From: Clostridium sp. JN-9
GTDB taxonomy: Bacteria; Bacillota; Clostridia; Clostridiales; Clostridiaceae
Assembly (NCBI RefSeq): GCF_004103695.1
Contig: NZ_CP035280.1
Location: 62,001 to 126,000, forward strand
Reading direction: 5' to 3'
Length of the DNA: 64,000 bases
Below the pieces are notes generated by a model. That model was not told where the DNA came from, did no database searches, and saw only the letters and a list, made by a program, of their open reading frames with translations. Made by a program: the position numbers and the translations under genes. This document shows, piece by piece, positions 14,080 to 27,056 of this stretch (its first letter is position 1; each line of letters starts with the position of its first letter).

Positions 14080-14862
14080 ATGGATACATTTGACCATATT
14101 TTGAGTAGCAGACTAGACATGGATAATAAAGTATTAGCTATTGTAAATGGAAGGGAAATAACAGAAAGGGATATGGAGGAAGCCATTATAAGATTTCCAA
14201 AGGAAAGACAGGCATTTTTCCGTTCAGATGAAGGGAGAAAGCAGCTTCTTGATCAAATAATATCCTTTGAATTAATTTATAACTATGCTGTTGATTCTGG
14301 ACTAGAAAATGAAAAGGGATATATAGAATATTTAGAAAAAGCTAAGAAGGAATTACTTACTCAATGGGGAATAAACAAAGTTCTTTCTCAGGTTACTGTT
14401 ACTGATGAGGAAGCAGAAGATTACTATAAAGCAAACAATCAGTACTTTAGAACAAACGAAGCAGTTTCAGCAAAGCATATTTTGGTGGATTCATTAGAAA
14501 AAGCTAATGAGGTTTTAGAAAAGTTAAACCATGGGTTGAAATTTGAAGATGCTGCTAAAGAATATTCAACATGTCCATCAAAAGCTCAGGGTGGTAATTT
14601 AGGTGAGTTTACAAGAGGACAAATGGTTCCTGAATTTGAAGATGCTGCTTTTAAACTAGATATAGGAGTAGTAAGCGAGCCAGTAAAAACACAATTTGGA
14701 TATCATTTAATAAAGGTTAAAAATAAAAAAGAGGCCGCAAGCAAAGAATTTTCAGAAGTTAAGGACATGATAAAGAGCAGGCTGCTTCAGGAAAGACAAA
14801 ATTATAAATATGTAGAAATGACAAATGATCTTAAGAATAAATATAATGTTGAAATTAAATAG
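14080..14862 (+). CDS. Parvulin-type peptidyl-prolyl isomerase
   Basis: A peptidyl-prolyl cis-trans isomerase of the PpiC/SurA class: an N-terminal chaperone-like helical part (about 15-115) and a parvulin domain (about 120-225, AVSAKHILVDS ... GGNLGEFTRGQMVPEFEDAAF ... VKTQFGYHLIKV). No signal peptide or lipobox is visible, so it is probably cytosolic. The family normally begins at MDNKVLAIVNG, which is residue 14 here (14119) but has no ribosome site. The ATG at 14080 has a weak AGGAA 11 nt upstream. The 13 extra residues abut the deleted IS607, so the original 5' region may have been replaced. Confidence 0.85.
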   Translation: MDTFDHILSSRLDMDNKVLAIVNGREITERDMEEAIIRFPKERQAFFRSDEGRKQLLDQIISFELIYNYAVDSGLENEKGYIEYLEKAKKELLTQWGINKVLSQVTVTDEEAEDYYKANNQYFRTNEAVSAKHILVDSLEKANEVLEKLNHGLKFEDAAKEYSTCPSKAQGGNLGEFTRGQMVPEFEDAAFKLDIGVVSEPVKTQFGYHLIKVKNKKEAASKEFSEVKDMIKSRLLQERQNYKYVEMTNDLKNKYNVEIK

Positions 14863-15095
14863 ATATTATTTATGTAAAAAATAATAATAAGTTTTCTATT
14901 ATTTGGGTAATATATAGTGAAACTTGTCCAAGTGTATCTTTATAAGAAAACTAAAGTATTATTTAATTATTTAGAGTAATATGTATATATTACTCTAAAT
15001 ATAAGCATTATACTATTGTGACCATTAAGCAATCATGGTATTATAGTATACGTCGCTTGAGTGATATGTGATTTATAACAACAATTAAAAAAGTG
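14863..15095. repeat. Two strong inverted repeats before rRNA operon 3
   Basis: A perfect palindrome at 14969-15000 (arms ATTTAGAGTAATAT / ATATTACTCTAAAT) and an imperfect hairpin at 15009-15050 (arms TATACTATTGTGACCAT / ATGGTATTATAGTATA). No gene is seen. They occupy the same relative place as the 6833-6866 repeat upstream of operon 2, but the sequences are not alike. Confidence 0.7.
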
Positions 15096-15124
15096 TTGAC
15101 AAGATTTCATACAGGTGATAAGAT
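15096..15124 (+). promoter_or_regulatory. rRNA operon 3 promoter
   Basis: TTGACA at 15096-15101 and TAAGAT at 15119-15124, with 17-bp spacing. From here the leader is nearly the same as in operon 2. Confidence 0.88.
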
Positions 15125-15250
15125 ATAAAAGCTGTCAGATGACAGATATGATCTTTGAAAATTAAACAGAGAAGATAACAGGTAAAAACTTGTTAAATAA
15201 ACCAGCAATTCTTTTATAGAGTATAAAGTAATGAGCAATCAAACTTTTAA

Positions 15251-19983
<4,733 letters not shown>

Positions 19984-20044
19984 AAATAATTATACTGTGC
20001 AATTTTGAAAGAACAAGATTTTAATCTTTGTTCTTTAATTTAAA

Positions 20045-20160
20045 TCTGGTAGTGATGGCGTGAAGGTAACACCCGTTCCCATTCCGAACACGAAGGTTAA
20101 GCTTCATTGCGCCGATGGTACTGCAGGGGAGGCTCTGTGGGAGAGTAGGTAGTTGCCAGG
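20045..20160 (+). rRNA. rrf: 5S ribosomal RNA (operon 3), variant sequence
   Basis: A 116-nt 5S gene that differs from the other two copies. The helix strand GTAAAG is GTGAAG and its partner CTTTAT is CTTCAT, an A-U to G-C pair exchange. TAATG is TAGTG and GGCAAC is GGTAAC. No tRNA follows. Confidence 0.96.
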
Positions 20161-20166
20161 TAATTC

Positions 20167-20198
20167 AGCACTAAGCATAATGCTTAGTGCTTTTTATA
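20167..20198 (+). terminator. Terminator of rRNA operon 3
   Basis: The perfect hairpin AGCACTAAGCAT / ATGCTTAGTGCT is followed by TTTTTATAATT, 6 nt after 5S. Confidence 0.93.
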
Positions 20199-20333
20199 AT
20201 TCAAAAATAATTGCATTAATTATAATATATCAACTAATATTAGGTGTATAATGTGAATGTAAGAATCTGCATAATAAGATGAAAACATAATCTGTAAAAG
20301 GATAACATATAAAAATATTAGGAGATGATAAAA

Positions 20334-21059
20334 ATGAGTTTAGATGCATTAAAAGAAATTATAGCAAAAAGTGAAAATATAGTATTCTTTGGAGGAGCAG
20401 GCGTTTCAACTGAAAGCAATATTCCAGATTTCAGATCTGAAAGCGGATTATATAAATCTAAAAATAAATTTTCATATCCCCCTGAAAAAATGCTAAGCCA
20501 TAGTTTTTTTGAATCTCATACAGAGGAATTCTATGAATTTTATAAAGAGAAGATGATATTTAAAGATGCAAAACCTAATAAAGCTCATTATTCATTAGCT
20601 GAGTTAGAAAAAAGAGGAAAATTAAAGGCAGTAATAACTCAGAATATTGATGGATTGCATCAGAAGGCAGGATCTAAAAATGTATTAGAGCTTCATGGAA
20701 GCATACATAGAAATTACTGTACAAAGTGCGGAAAGTTTTTTGACTTAGATTATATTATTAACAGCTCAGATGGTATTCCAAAATGTGATTCCTGTGGGGA
20801 AGTTATAAAGCCGGATGTTGTATTGTATGAAGAACCATTAAATATGGATGTCATTGATAATGCTGTAAAATATGTTTCTAATGCAGACGTGCTTATTATT
20901 GGAGGAACTTCATTGGTTGTATATCCAGCTGCAGGTCTTGTAGATTATTACAAAGGAAATAAATTAGTGCTTATAAATAAATCATCTACACCATATGACA
21001 GGAGAGCTGATTTAGTGATAAACGATTCTATTGGAGAGGTTTTAAGCAGTGTAATATAA
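20334..21059 (+). CDS. cobB: NAD-dependent protein deacylase (sirtuin, CobB type)
   Basis: A 241-residue Sir2 enzyme that removes acyl groups from lysine using NAD. It shows GGAGVSTESNIPDFRS (NAD site), TQNIDGLHQKAG with ELHGS (catalytic His), two zinc cysteine pairs (CTKCGKFF and CDSCG), and IKPDVVLYEE and IIGGTSLVVYPA. The start at 20334 is chosen because AGGAGATG lies 9 nt upstream; the in-frame ATG at 20325 falls inside that ribosome site. It stands alone between rRNA operon 3 and tRNA-Cys. Confidence 0.94.
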   Translation: MSLDALKEIIAKSENIVFFGGAGVSTESNIPDFRSESGLYKSKNKFSYPPEKMLSHSFFESHTEEFYEFYKEKMIFKDAKPNKAHYSLAELEKRGKLKAVITQNIDGLHQKAGSKNVLELHGSIHRNYCTKCGKFFDLDYIINSSDGIPKCDSCGEVIKPDVVLYEEPLNMDVIDNAVKYVSNADVLIIGGTSLVVYPAAGLVDYYKGNKLVLINKSSTPYDRRADLVINDSIGEVLSSVI

Positions 21060-21081
21060 AATAGAAATGCTTAGCTGTAAA

Positions 21082-21203
21082 TCCCTAATTTATAGATAAA
21101 TAAAAGGTAAGAGCTAAACCTAATAGTTGTGATGAAAATTCAGCTTTGCTGAATTTTGTATAAACTCTTACTTTTTATCTCTTAGTTCTTACCTATAAAG
21201 GGA
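21082..21203. repeat. Palindromic intergenic element of the AAGAACTAAG type
   Basis: A long interrupted palindrome: outer arms (TCCCTAATTTATAG / CTATAAAGGGA), middle arms (AGGTAAGAGCTAA / TTAGTTCTTACCT) and a core hairpin TTCAGC / GCTGAA. The 7-nt motifs (TAAGAGC, TTAGTTC) recur at 48978-49060 and 56652-56790. Confidence 0.7.
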
Positions 21204-21214
21204 TTAAAAGACTG

Positions 21215-21243
21215 TTGACATAATTAAATATTAATGTTACAAT
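21215..21243 (+). promoter_or_regulatory. tRNA-Cys promoter
   Basis: TTGACA at 21215 and TACAAT at 21238 with 17-bp spacing, about 24 nt before the tRNA. Confidence 0.88.
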
Positions 21244-21266
21244 ATACAAGCGATGATGTTATGTAT

Positions 21267-21340
21267 GGCGCTATAGCCAAGCGGTAAGGCAGAGGCCTGC
21301 AAAGCCTTTATCCCCAGTTCAAATCTGGGTGGCGCCTCCA
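21267..21340 (+). tRNA. tRNA-Cys (anticodon GCA)
   Basis: A 74-nt cloverleaf starting GGCGCTATAGCCAAG with anticodon GCA, discriminator T as expected for Cys, and encoded CCA. Confidence 0.97.
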
Positions 21341-21342
21341 AT

Positions 21343-21380
21343 AAAAGACACTTTGTAATTACAAGGTGTCTTTTATTTTA
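21343..21380 (+). terminator. Terminator of tRNA-Cys, probably shared with the opposite gene
   Basis: The arms AAAAGACACTTTGTAA / TTACAAGGTGTCTTTT are followed by ATTTTA. They also give a T-run on the minus strand at the end of the convergent LD-carboxypeptidase gene, whose stop lies inside the structure. Confidence 0.85.
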
Positions 21381-22290
21381 CAACTGGTTCTAAAGTTGAA
21401 ATTACTCCAGTCTTGCTATTTAAGGATACCCTGGCACCTATAGGTAATGTTAGCTTAGGATAGGAGTGCCCACTCATGAAGTTCATTAATATGGGCTTTT
21501 TTAAAGAAAATAAAATGTCTTCAAAAACCTGCTGCAGCGTTAAACTTCTTTCATAATGAGGCAGTTCACAATTTGTAAATTGGCCTAATATTAAACCGGC
21601 GCATTGATCTAATTTTCCAGCCAGGGAAAGCTGAGTAAGCAGTCTATCTACTTTATAGGGTTCCTCTTTAACATCTTCAATAAATAAAATATTATCTTTT
21701 GTATCAATTTCATATGGAGTACCTAGTGTGCTGCATATTAAAGATAAATTGCCTCCCACCAGTCTGCCTTCAGCTGTGCCAGGACAAATGCATTCACTTG
21801 GAAAGCCTTCGGGATTTTTTATGCTATAAGGTTTATTTCCATATAACAGTGTATTAAGAAAACTTTCTAATGTAAATTTATCGTTTAAATTGGAAGAGAG
21901 CATAGGGCAGTGAAAGGTAGTTAAGTTACACTTTAAAGCAAAATGATTAAGAAGGGTGGTTATATCACTAAAACCGCCAAATATTTTAGGGTTATCAGCA
22001 ATTATATTAGTATCTATAAGAGGTAGAATTCTCATAGTACCATATCCTCCCCTTATTGAAAGGATCATATCTACTTCATCATCTAAGAACATATCCATAA
22101 TATCACTGGCTCTATCCTTATCGCTTCCGCATAGATATCCGTATTTATCATAAATATGCTTTCCTTCTTTTATCTTAAATCCCAAGTTTTTTAGAATTTC
22201 TACATTAGATTTTATTGTGTCCTCTTTTTCCTTACTGGCTGGTGACACAAGTCCTATTGTAGAATTCTTTGTTAGTCTTTTACCCAACAT
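21373..22290 (-). CDS. LD-carboxypeptidase / S66 family serine peptidase (LdcA/MccF-like)
   Basis: A 305-residue cytosolic S66 peptidase that cleaves between L- and D-residues of murein tetrapeptides in recycling; related MccF proteins give microcin C immunity. Motifs: TIGLVSPAS at the N-terminus, MILSIRGGYGTMRILPLID, GGFSDITTLLN and GRLVGGNLSLICSTLGTPYE, followed by FIEDVKEEPYKVDRLLTQL. The ATG follows GGAGCTG. It is separated from corA by about 40 nt on the same strand, so the two may be co-transcribed. Which of the two family roles applies cannot be told. Confidence 0.9.
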   Translation of the reverse strand: MLGKRLTKNSTIGLVSPASKEKEDTIKSNVEILKNLGFKIKEGKHIYDKYGYLCGSDKDRASDIMDMFLDDEVDMILSIRGGYGTMRILPLIDTNIIADNPKIFGGFSDITTLLNHFALKCNLTTFHCPMLSSNLNDKFTLESFLNTLLYGNKPYSIKNPEGFPSECICPGTAEGRLVGGNLSLICSTLGTPYEIDTKDNILFIEDVKEEPYKVDRLLTQLSLAGKLDQCAGLILGQFTNCELPHYERSLTLQQVFEDILFSLKKPILMNFMSGHSYPKLTLPIGARVSLNSKTGVISTLEPVVK

Positions 22291-22331
22291 AAAATATCAG
22301 CTCCAAATCTATTTATTTATTTTAAAGTGGC

Positions 22332-23279
22332 TTAAAAAAGATCTCTTTTTTTCAATATAAAAATAACAAAAACAGAAGCTAGTGCTGCAGCTAGATAAAT
22401 CAGCCAAAATGAATTGGGATGGTTTGCAAGGGGGATACCCTGTACATTCATTCCAAAGGAACTAAAAATTATATTTGGAATGGCCATGACTATTGTGATA
22501 GAGGCAAGTAATTTCATGACAATGTTAAGATTGTTAGAAATAACAGATGCAAAGGCATCCATAGTGCCGCTTAATATATTACTATATATATTAGCCATTT
22601 CAATTGCCTGCTTATTTTCAATTATAACATCCTCTAATACATCCTGGTCCTCAGGATATTTTTGCAGCAGATCAAGTTTCAGCATTTTTTCAAGGGTGAT
22701 CTCATTAGATTTAAGTGATGTTGAAAAGTACACCAGAGATTTTTCTAATGATAAAAGCTGAATTAATTCTTTATTTTTCATAGATTTATGAAGTTTCTTC
22801 TCAATGATAAGACTCTTCTTATCAATTTGTCTTAAATATATAAGATAATAACTTGCTATTCTATATAAAATCTGCAGAATGAATCTGGAACGTTTAAAAG
22901 TATAAAAAGATTTTACTTTATTATCAATGAAATCAGCAAGCATTCTACTGTTTTTTAAGCAGACAGTAATAATTTCTTTTTCAGTATGTATAATTGCCAG
23001 TGGATAAGTATCATATGTTAAGGAGTTATCCTCCATTTCAGTAAATGGGATGTCAACAATTACTAAATGATTATTTCCCTCAAAATCTAATCTTGATGTT
23101 TCCTCTTCATCTAAGGCTGCACGGAGAAACTCTAAGGGCGCGCCTGTTTTTTTAGAAACTAAAATTAATTCCTGATCAGATGGAGCCACAATGTTAATCC
23201 AGCAGCCTTGTTCAATTCCATCTATTGGTTGTAATTTTAGCGCATTGTTTATTTCTAATGTTTTATGTATTGAAATCAT
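22332..23279 (-). CDS. corA: CorA family divalent cation (Mg2+) transporter
   Basis: A 315-residue protein with a large cytoplasmic N-terminal domain, a long helix and two C-terminal membrane segments bearing the diagnostic GMN motif (FSSFGMNVQG), ending in the basic tail KKRDLF. The ATG at 23279 is chosen because GGAGG lies 9 nt upstream; a TTG three codons earlier would directly follow the ribosome site. No Mg2+-sensing leader (M-box) was recognised upstream. Confidence 0.92.
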   Translation of the reverse strand: MISIHKTLEINNALKLQPIDGIEQGCWINIVAPSDQELILVSKKTGAPLEFLRAALDEEETSRLDFEGNNHLVIVDIPFTEMEDNSLTYDTYPLAIIHTEKEIITVCLKNSRMLADFIDNKVKSFYTFKRSRFILQILYRIASYYLIYLRQIDKKSLIIEKKLHKSMKNKELIQLLSLEKSLVYFSTSLKSNEITLEKMLKLDLLQKYPEDQDVLEDVIIENKQAIEMANIYSNILSGTMDAFASVISNNLNIVMKLLASITIVMAIPNIIFSSFGMNVQGIPLANHPNSFWLIYLAAALASVFVIFILKKRDLF

Positions 23280-23567
23280 GGAAAGCAACCTCCAGAAGTT
23301 TATTTTAATTATATTATATACTATGGGGTATACATGTCTATAGTTATAGTAATGCTAATAAAATAATATTTATTGCTTTGCTGTGAAAACAAACTCAAAG
23401 TTAACTAAATGCAAGCTATATGGATTCATTCTTATATATTCAATTATATTGGCTGAAATAAATAAGAAACGGCCTAAATATAGCCCTAAGTGATGTAGAT
23501 TATTGTTATAAACCCTAGTATAATAGCTTTGTTGGCAAAAAAACTTAAATAGGGGGACATGATTTTC

Positions 23568-24062
23568 ATGTATAAAGAGTCAATTTTCAGGAGAAAAATA
23601 TCTTCAGTTATTATGATATTATTAACTTCAGTAGTCTTACTGTACATAGCACAGCTGCTAAATAACTTTATTGTGTATGGATTTAAGGTAAGTAATTTTA
23701 CAGGAGTATTATTTACATTGGCTGTTTTATTAGTGACACTTATAGAGATTCAAAAATGTAAGATAAGCTATACCTATTCTATAATAGCTAACCAGTTTAT
23801 TATTCATAAAATAAAAGGAAATATAGATAAAGTGGTAGAAAATATAAAAATAGATGATATTAAATATATTGGAAAAATCCGCAGCTGCAATTTTAGTAAA
23901 GAGGTAGCCTTTGGAGGTACACACACCTGCTCATTATTTAATAAAGATTTGTATTGCTGTGTATATGAAGATAGAGACAAGATTAAAAAGTTTAATTTTG
24001 AATCCAGTGAAAGGCTTGTAGAAAAAGTAAATAAATTAAGAGAAAAGAGACTAGCTAGTTAG
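23568..24062 (+). CDS. Hypothetical membrane protein
   Basis: About 164 residues with two hydrophobic segments (about 12-35 and 42-62) followed by a soluble basic domain of about 100 residues with several Cys (SCNFSKE, CSLFNKDLYCCVY). The layout resembles small bacterial PH-like membrane proteins, but the family is not recognised. The start at 23568 has AGGGGG 11 nt upstream; an ATG at 23559 is in frame but very close to it. It converges on the M20 gene with an 8-nt overlap at the 3' ends. Confidence 0.7.
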   Translation: MYKESIFRRKISSVIMILLTSVVLLYIAQLLNNFIVYGFKVSNFTGVLFTLAVLLVTLIEIQKCKISYTYSIIANQFIIHKIKGNIDKVVENIKIDDIKYIGKIRSCNFSKEVAFGGTHTCSLFNKDLYCCVYEDRDKIKKFNFESSERLVEKVNKLREKRLAS

Positions 24063-25221
24063 TCTCTTTAGTTTTGGAAAAAAACTCACTTTTTATTTCT
24101 GATAAAAGGTTTTTGTTTTCAATGACGTCCAATCCAGTCAATGCAAGAGACTGAGCTGTTTTCATAACCATTTCATGTGCAAAATCAGATATTGTTGCCA
24201 TGGCAAATTCTATAGAAGAATATTCAATGGAAGTATCATCAACTATAGATATATAGGGATGAATGCAGGGCACCTTATGGCTTACAGTACCTAAACTAAG
24301 TCCTGATAATGTATCCTTACAGTCTAAAATATCAATTATACCTGCTTCTTTTAAATTATGAGAGAACAATCTTGATAGTGTTTTATTAGTTATAAGTTCA
24401 TCATAAGGTGATTCATATATGCTGATATTAAAAGAGATCTCCATGATATTCCCAACAGTGTCAACAAGTTTCCTGATTTTTTTCTCTATTTTTGCAGCAT
24501 CTGTCATTTTGGAAGCTCTAATATAAAATTCAGATTCAGTTTCTGATGGAATAAGATAAGGAGTTGTGCCTCCATTTACTATAACCCCATTAATACTGAA
24601 ATCATTTTTAAATCCATTTGTCAGGGAGTTAATTGCATTAAAAGTAAATAAAGTTGCATCCAGAGCAGAGTAACTTCCAATTGATCTATATGCTAAGCCA
24701 TCATTGCTTTTGTATTTTACACTAAGGGGAAGTATAGCCTTTGATGTTCCGCTTCCAGCTGTTATTATATCAGGATGTGCCATGAGTACTATATCAATGT
24801 CATCAAAAACTCCTTCTTTAGCCATCACTACTTTAGATCCATTGATAAATTCACCGGGACATCCTAGAACGATTACAGTTCCTCCAGTGCTCTGAATTAC
24901 TTTTGATACACCAAGTGCAGCAGCAAGAGACATGGATGATATTAAGTTATGACCAGTAATATGTCCTAAATTCTCAACTGCATCGTATTCACATATATAG
25001 CATACCTTAGGGTGGCCGGATCCATATTCACCAAGGAAAGCTGTAGGAATGCCTAGAAAGTTTCTTTTTACATTAAATTTGTTTTTTTCAAGAATATTGG
25101 TTATATATTTACAGGCTTTACATTCATTAAAACTTGTTTCAGGATTATTATATAAGTACTTGGATAACTGAAAGATTTCATCACTTATGGTGGTTAAATA
25201 AGATATAATCTGTTGTTTCAT
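24055..25221 (-). CDS. M20 family (M20D) amidohydrolase/peptidase
   Basis: A 388-residue AbgB/amidohydrolase-like protein. Motifs: CEYDAVENLGHITGHN (metal site), a GCPGEFINGSK block where most relatives have GTPAEE, MAHPDI, and a dimerisation domain in the middle. The second Glu of the usual EE pair is Phe here; the first Glu (general base) is kept. Relatives cleave aminoacyl-aminobenzoate or acylated amino acids; the substrate is unknown here. Single gene on the minus strand. Confidence 0.85.
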   Translation of the reverse strand: MKQQIISYLTTISDEIFQLSKYLYNNPETSFNECKACKYITNILEKNKFNVKRNFLGIPTAFLGEYGSGHPKVCYICEYDAVENLGHITGHNLISSMSLAAALGVSKVIQSTGGTVIVLGCPGEFINGSKVVMAKEGVFDDIDIVLMAHPDIITAGSGTSKAILPLSVKYKSNDGLAYRSIGSYSALDATLFTFNAINSLTNGFKNDFSINGVIVNGGTTPYLIPSETESEFYIRASKMTDAAKIEKKIRKLVDTVGNIMEISFNISIYESPYDELITNKTLSRLFSHNLKEAGIIDILDCKDTLSGLSLGTVSHKVPCIHPYISIVDDTSIEYSSIEFAMATISDFAHEMVMKTAQSLALTGLDVIENKNLLSEIKSEFFSKTKETN

Positions 25222-25400
25222 AATATCAACTCCATTTTAATATGTAAAAATATTATTCCCTAAAAGCTTAATATTATAAACTACAAATTTTAAATAAATA
25301 TTTATGTGGACAAAATAAAAATGGACACGAACCTGAATAAAATATAATATAAGAGGCAATAATTCAAATTGCAATATTGATTATTAAGGGGGATAAATTT

Positions 25401-25616
25401 ATGAAAGAACCTCACTGTATGATATGTGGAAAGCCTCTAAAAGATGGTATAATATTAAGTAACGGAAGAGGAATATGCAACAACTGTGAAAAAAGATTAA
25501 TTAAACTGGATATTAATACGGATTTCTATGAATATTACAAGGTTTGCATAAGAAAAAATATCATGTCTGTTATAAAAAAAGGAGAAGAGTACAATTGTCA
25601 GAATTACCACTTATAG
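25401..25616 (+). CDS. gin: Anti-sigma factor Gin (CsfB), inhibitor of sigma-G
   Basis: A 71-residue protein with two CxxC pairs (HCMICGKP and CNNCEKRL) that should bind zinc, followed by a short helical part. In B. subtilis, Gin keeps sigma-G inactive before engulfment ends. The start at 25401 is chosen because AAGGGGG lies about 8 nt upstream. It overlaps the decarboxylase gene by 22 nt, the position csfB holds near yaaO-tmk in Bacillus. Its presence supports a spore-forming host. Confidence 0.85.
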   Translation: MKEPHCMICGKPLKDGIILSNGRGICNNCEKRLIKLDINTDFYEYYKVCIRKNIMSVIKKGEEYNCQNYHL

Positions 25617-27025
25617 AAGGTATAATGAATTATGTAAGAGAAAATAATATCCCTTTTTCAATGCCGGGACATAAGTCAGGAAGAGGGTTTTATTATACAA
25701 GTCAGGGCAGAGAACTAATAAACAACTTTTTAAAATGTGATATAACTGAGGTAGATGGAGTAGATAATCTTCATAAGCCTGAGGGAATAATTAAAGAATC
25801 CTTAGAACTTTTAACTAAATATTATGGCAGCAAAAAATCATATTATTTAGTTAATGGCAGTACAAGTGGAAATTTAGCAATGATTTTTTCATGTTTTAAT
25901 GAAGGCGATAAAGTAATTGTGGAGCGAAACTGCCATAGATCAGTTTTTAATGGAATAATTATGAGAAAGCTTCATCCTGTTTATATAGAAAATGAGATAA
26001 ATGAAGAGTATAATGCTCCACTTTCAATTAATATGGAGCATTTTTTGAATACAATTGAATGCAATAAAGATGCAAAAGGCATAATAATCACTTATCCTAG
26101 CTATTATGGTGTATGCTGTGATTTAAAGTATATTATTTCAAAAGCTAAGCAATATGGTATGAAAGTTTTAGTAGATTCTGCTCATGGAGCTCATTTTGGA
26201 GCCTGTGATGAACTGCCGGAAAGCGCAGTTAAATTAGGTGCAGATATGGTAGTAATGAGTGCACATAAAACTCTGCCAAGCCTAACACAAACTGCATACC
26301 TTCATTTGGGAGAAAGTATGGATGAAAGTGTTGTAGATTTTTATGTAAGTTTATTTCTAAGTACCAGCCCTTCCTATTTATTTATGTGCAGTTTAGAATA
26401 CAGCAGATTTTTTTTAGAGAAATATGGCAATGAGGAGTATAAAAAACTAATTAATTTAACTAATGAATATAAAAGTAAAGTTAATAATTTGGTAGCATTC
26501 CATATTATAGGTGATGAGGATATAAAAAGAAATTTTTATAATGAGAAAATTGATCCAACCAGATATATTGTAAATTTAAAAAATAAAAGCACAGGTCATG
26601 AATTCTTAAATTATTTAAGAAAAAATGGAATTCAGGGAGAGATGAGTGATGAAAGTAATGTAATTTTAATATTTTCACCATTTAATATCAAAGAGGATTT
26701 TGAGAGTTTGTATGAATCTATGAAAAACTTTAAAATAGATAACAGCAGCAGTACAAAAGTTAAAATAAAAAATATACCTATACCTAAAATGGCATATCTG
26801 CCATATGAAACTCTGACAATGTGTAAAGAAAATATAAACATTAATAATAGTGAAGGAAGAATAAGCGGTGATAATATAGTCCCGTATCCGCCTGGTATAC
26901 CAATTGTCATGATGGGAGAAATAATAGATAAGGACTCAGTAAATATGATAAAATATTATATGAAACAAAATATCAGTGTTTTAGGAATGCATGGGGAACA
27001 AGTAACAGTGATTAAAGAAACTTAA
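25595..27025 (+). CDS. Orn/Lys/Arg decarboxylase-family PLP enzyme (YaaO-like)
   Basis: A 476-residue fold-type I PLP enzyme. It has the family start SMPGHKSGRGF, the cofactor site SAHGAHFG with Schiff-base Lys in MSAHKTLPSLTQTAYLH, and the C-terminal domain ending VPYPPGIPIVMMGE. The start is TTG 25595 with AAAGGAG 10 nt upstream, overlapping the gin stop. The family decarboxylates arginine, lysine or ornithine to polyamine precursors; the substrate is not decided by sequence. Second gene of the gin-tmk-holB block. Confidence 0.9.
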   Translation: MSELPLIEGIMNYVRENNIPFSMPGHKSGRGFYYTSQGRELINNFLKCDITEVDGVDNLHKPEGIIKESLELLTKYYGSKKSYYLVNGSTSGNLAMIFSCFNEGDKVIVERNCHRSVFNGIIMRKLHPVYIENEINEEYNAPLSINMEHFLNTIECNKDAKGIIITYPSYYGVCCDLKYIISKAKQYGMKVLVDSAHGAHFGACDELPESAVKLGADMVVMSAHKTLPSLTQTAYLHLGESMDESVVDFYVSLFLSTSPSYLFMCSLEYSRFFLEKYGNEEYKKLINLTNEYKSKVNNLVAFHIIGDEDIKRNFYNEKIDPTRYIVNLKNKSTGHEFLNYLRKNGIQGEMSDESNVILIFSPFNIKEDFESLYESMKNFKIDNSSSTKVKIKNIPIPKMAYLPYETLTMCKENININNSEGRISGDNIVPYPPGIPIVMMGEIIDKDSVNMIKYYMKQNISVLGMHGEQVTVIKET

Positions 27026-27056
27026 GAGGAATATTCTATTTTGGAGATGATTTAAT

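Noticed and set aside
21373-21400. Overlap of the LD-carboxypeptidase gene with the tRNA-Cys terminator as a sign of misannotation
   Set aside because: Convergent genes sharing a bidirectional terminator are normal in clostridia; the C-terminus looks natural.
23280-23567. Mg2+ riboswitch (M-box) upstream of corA
   Set aside because: None of the conserved M-box blocks could be recognised on the minus strand.
25377-25400. Upstream TTG start for gin
   Set aside because: It would precede the AAGGGGG ribosome site; ATG 25401 is correctly spaced.
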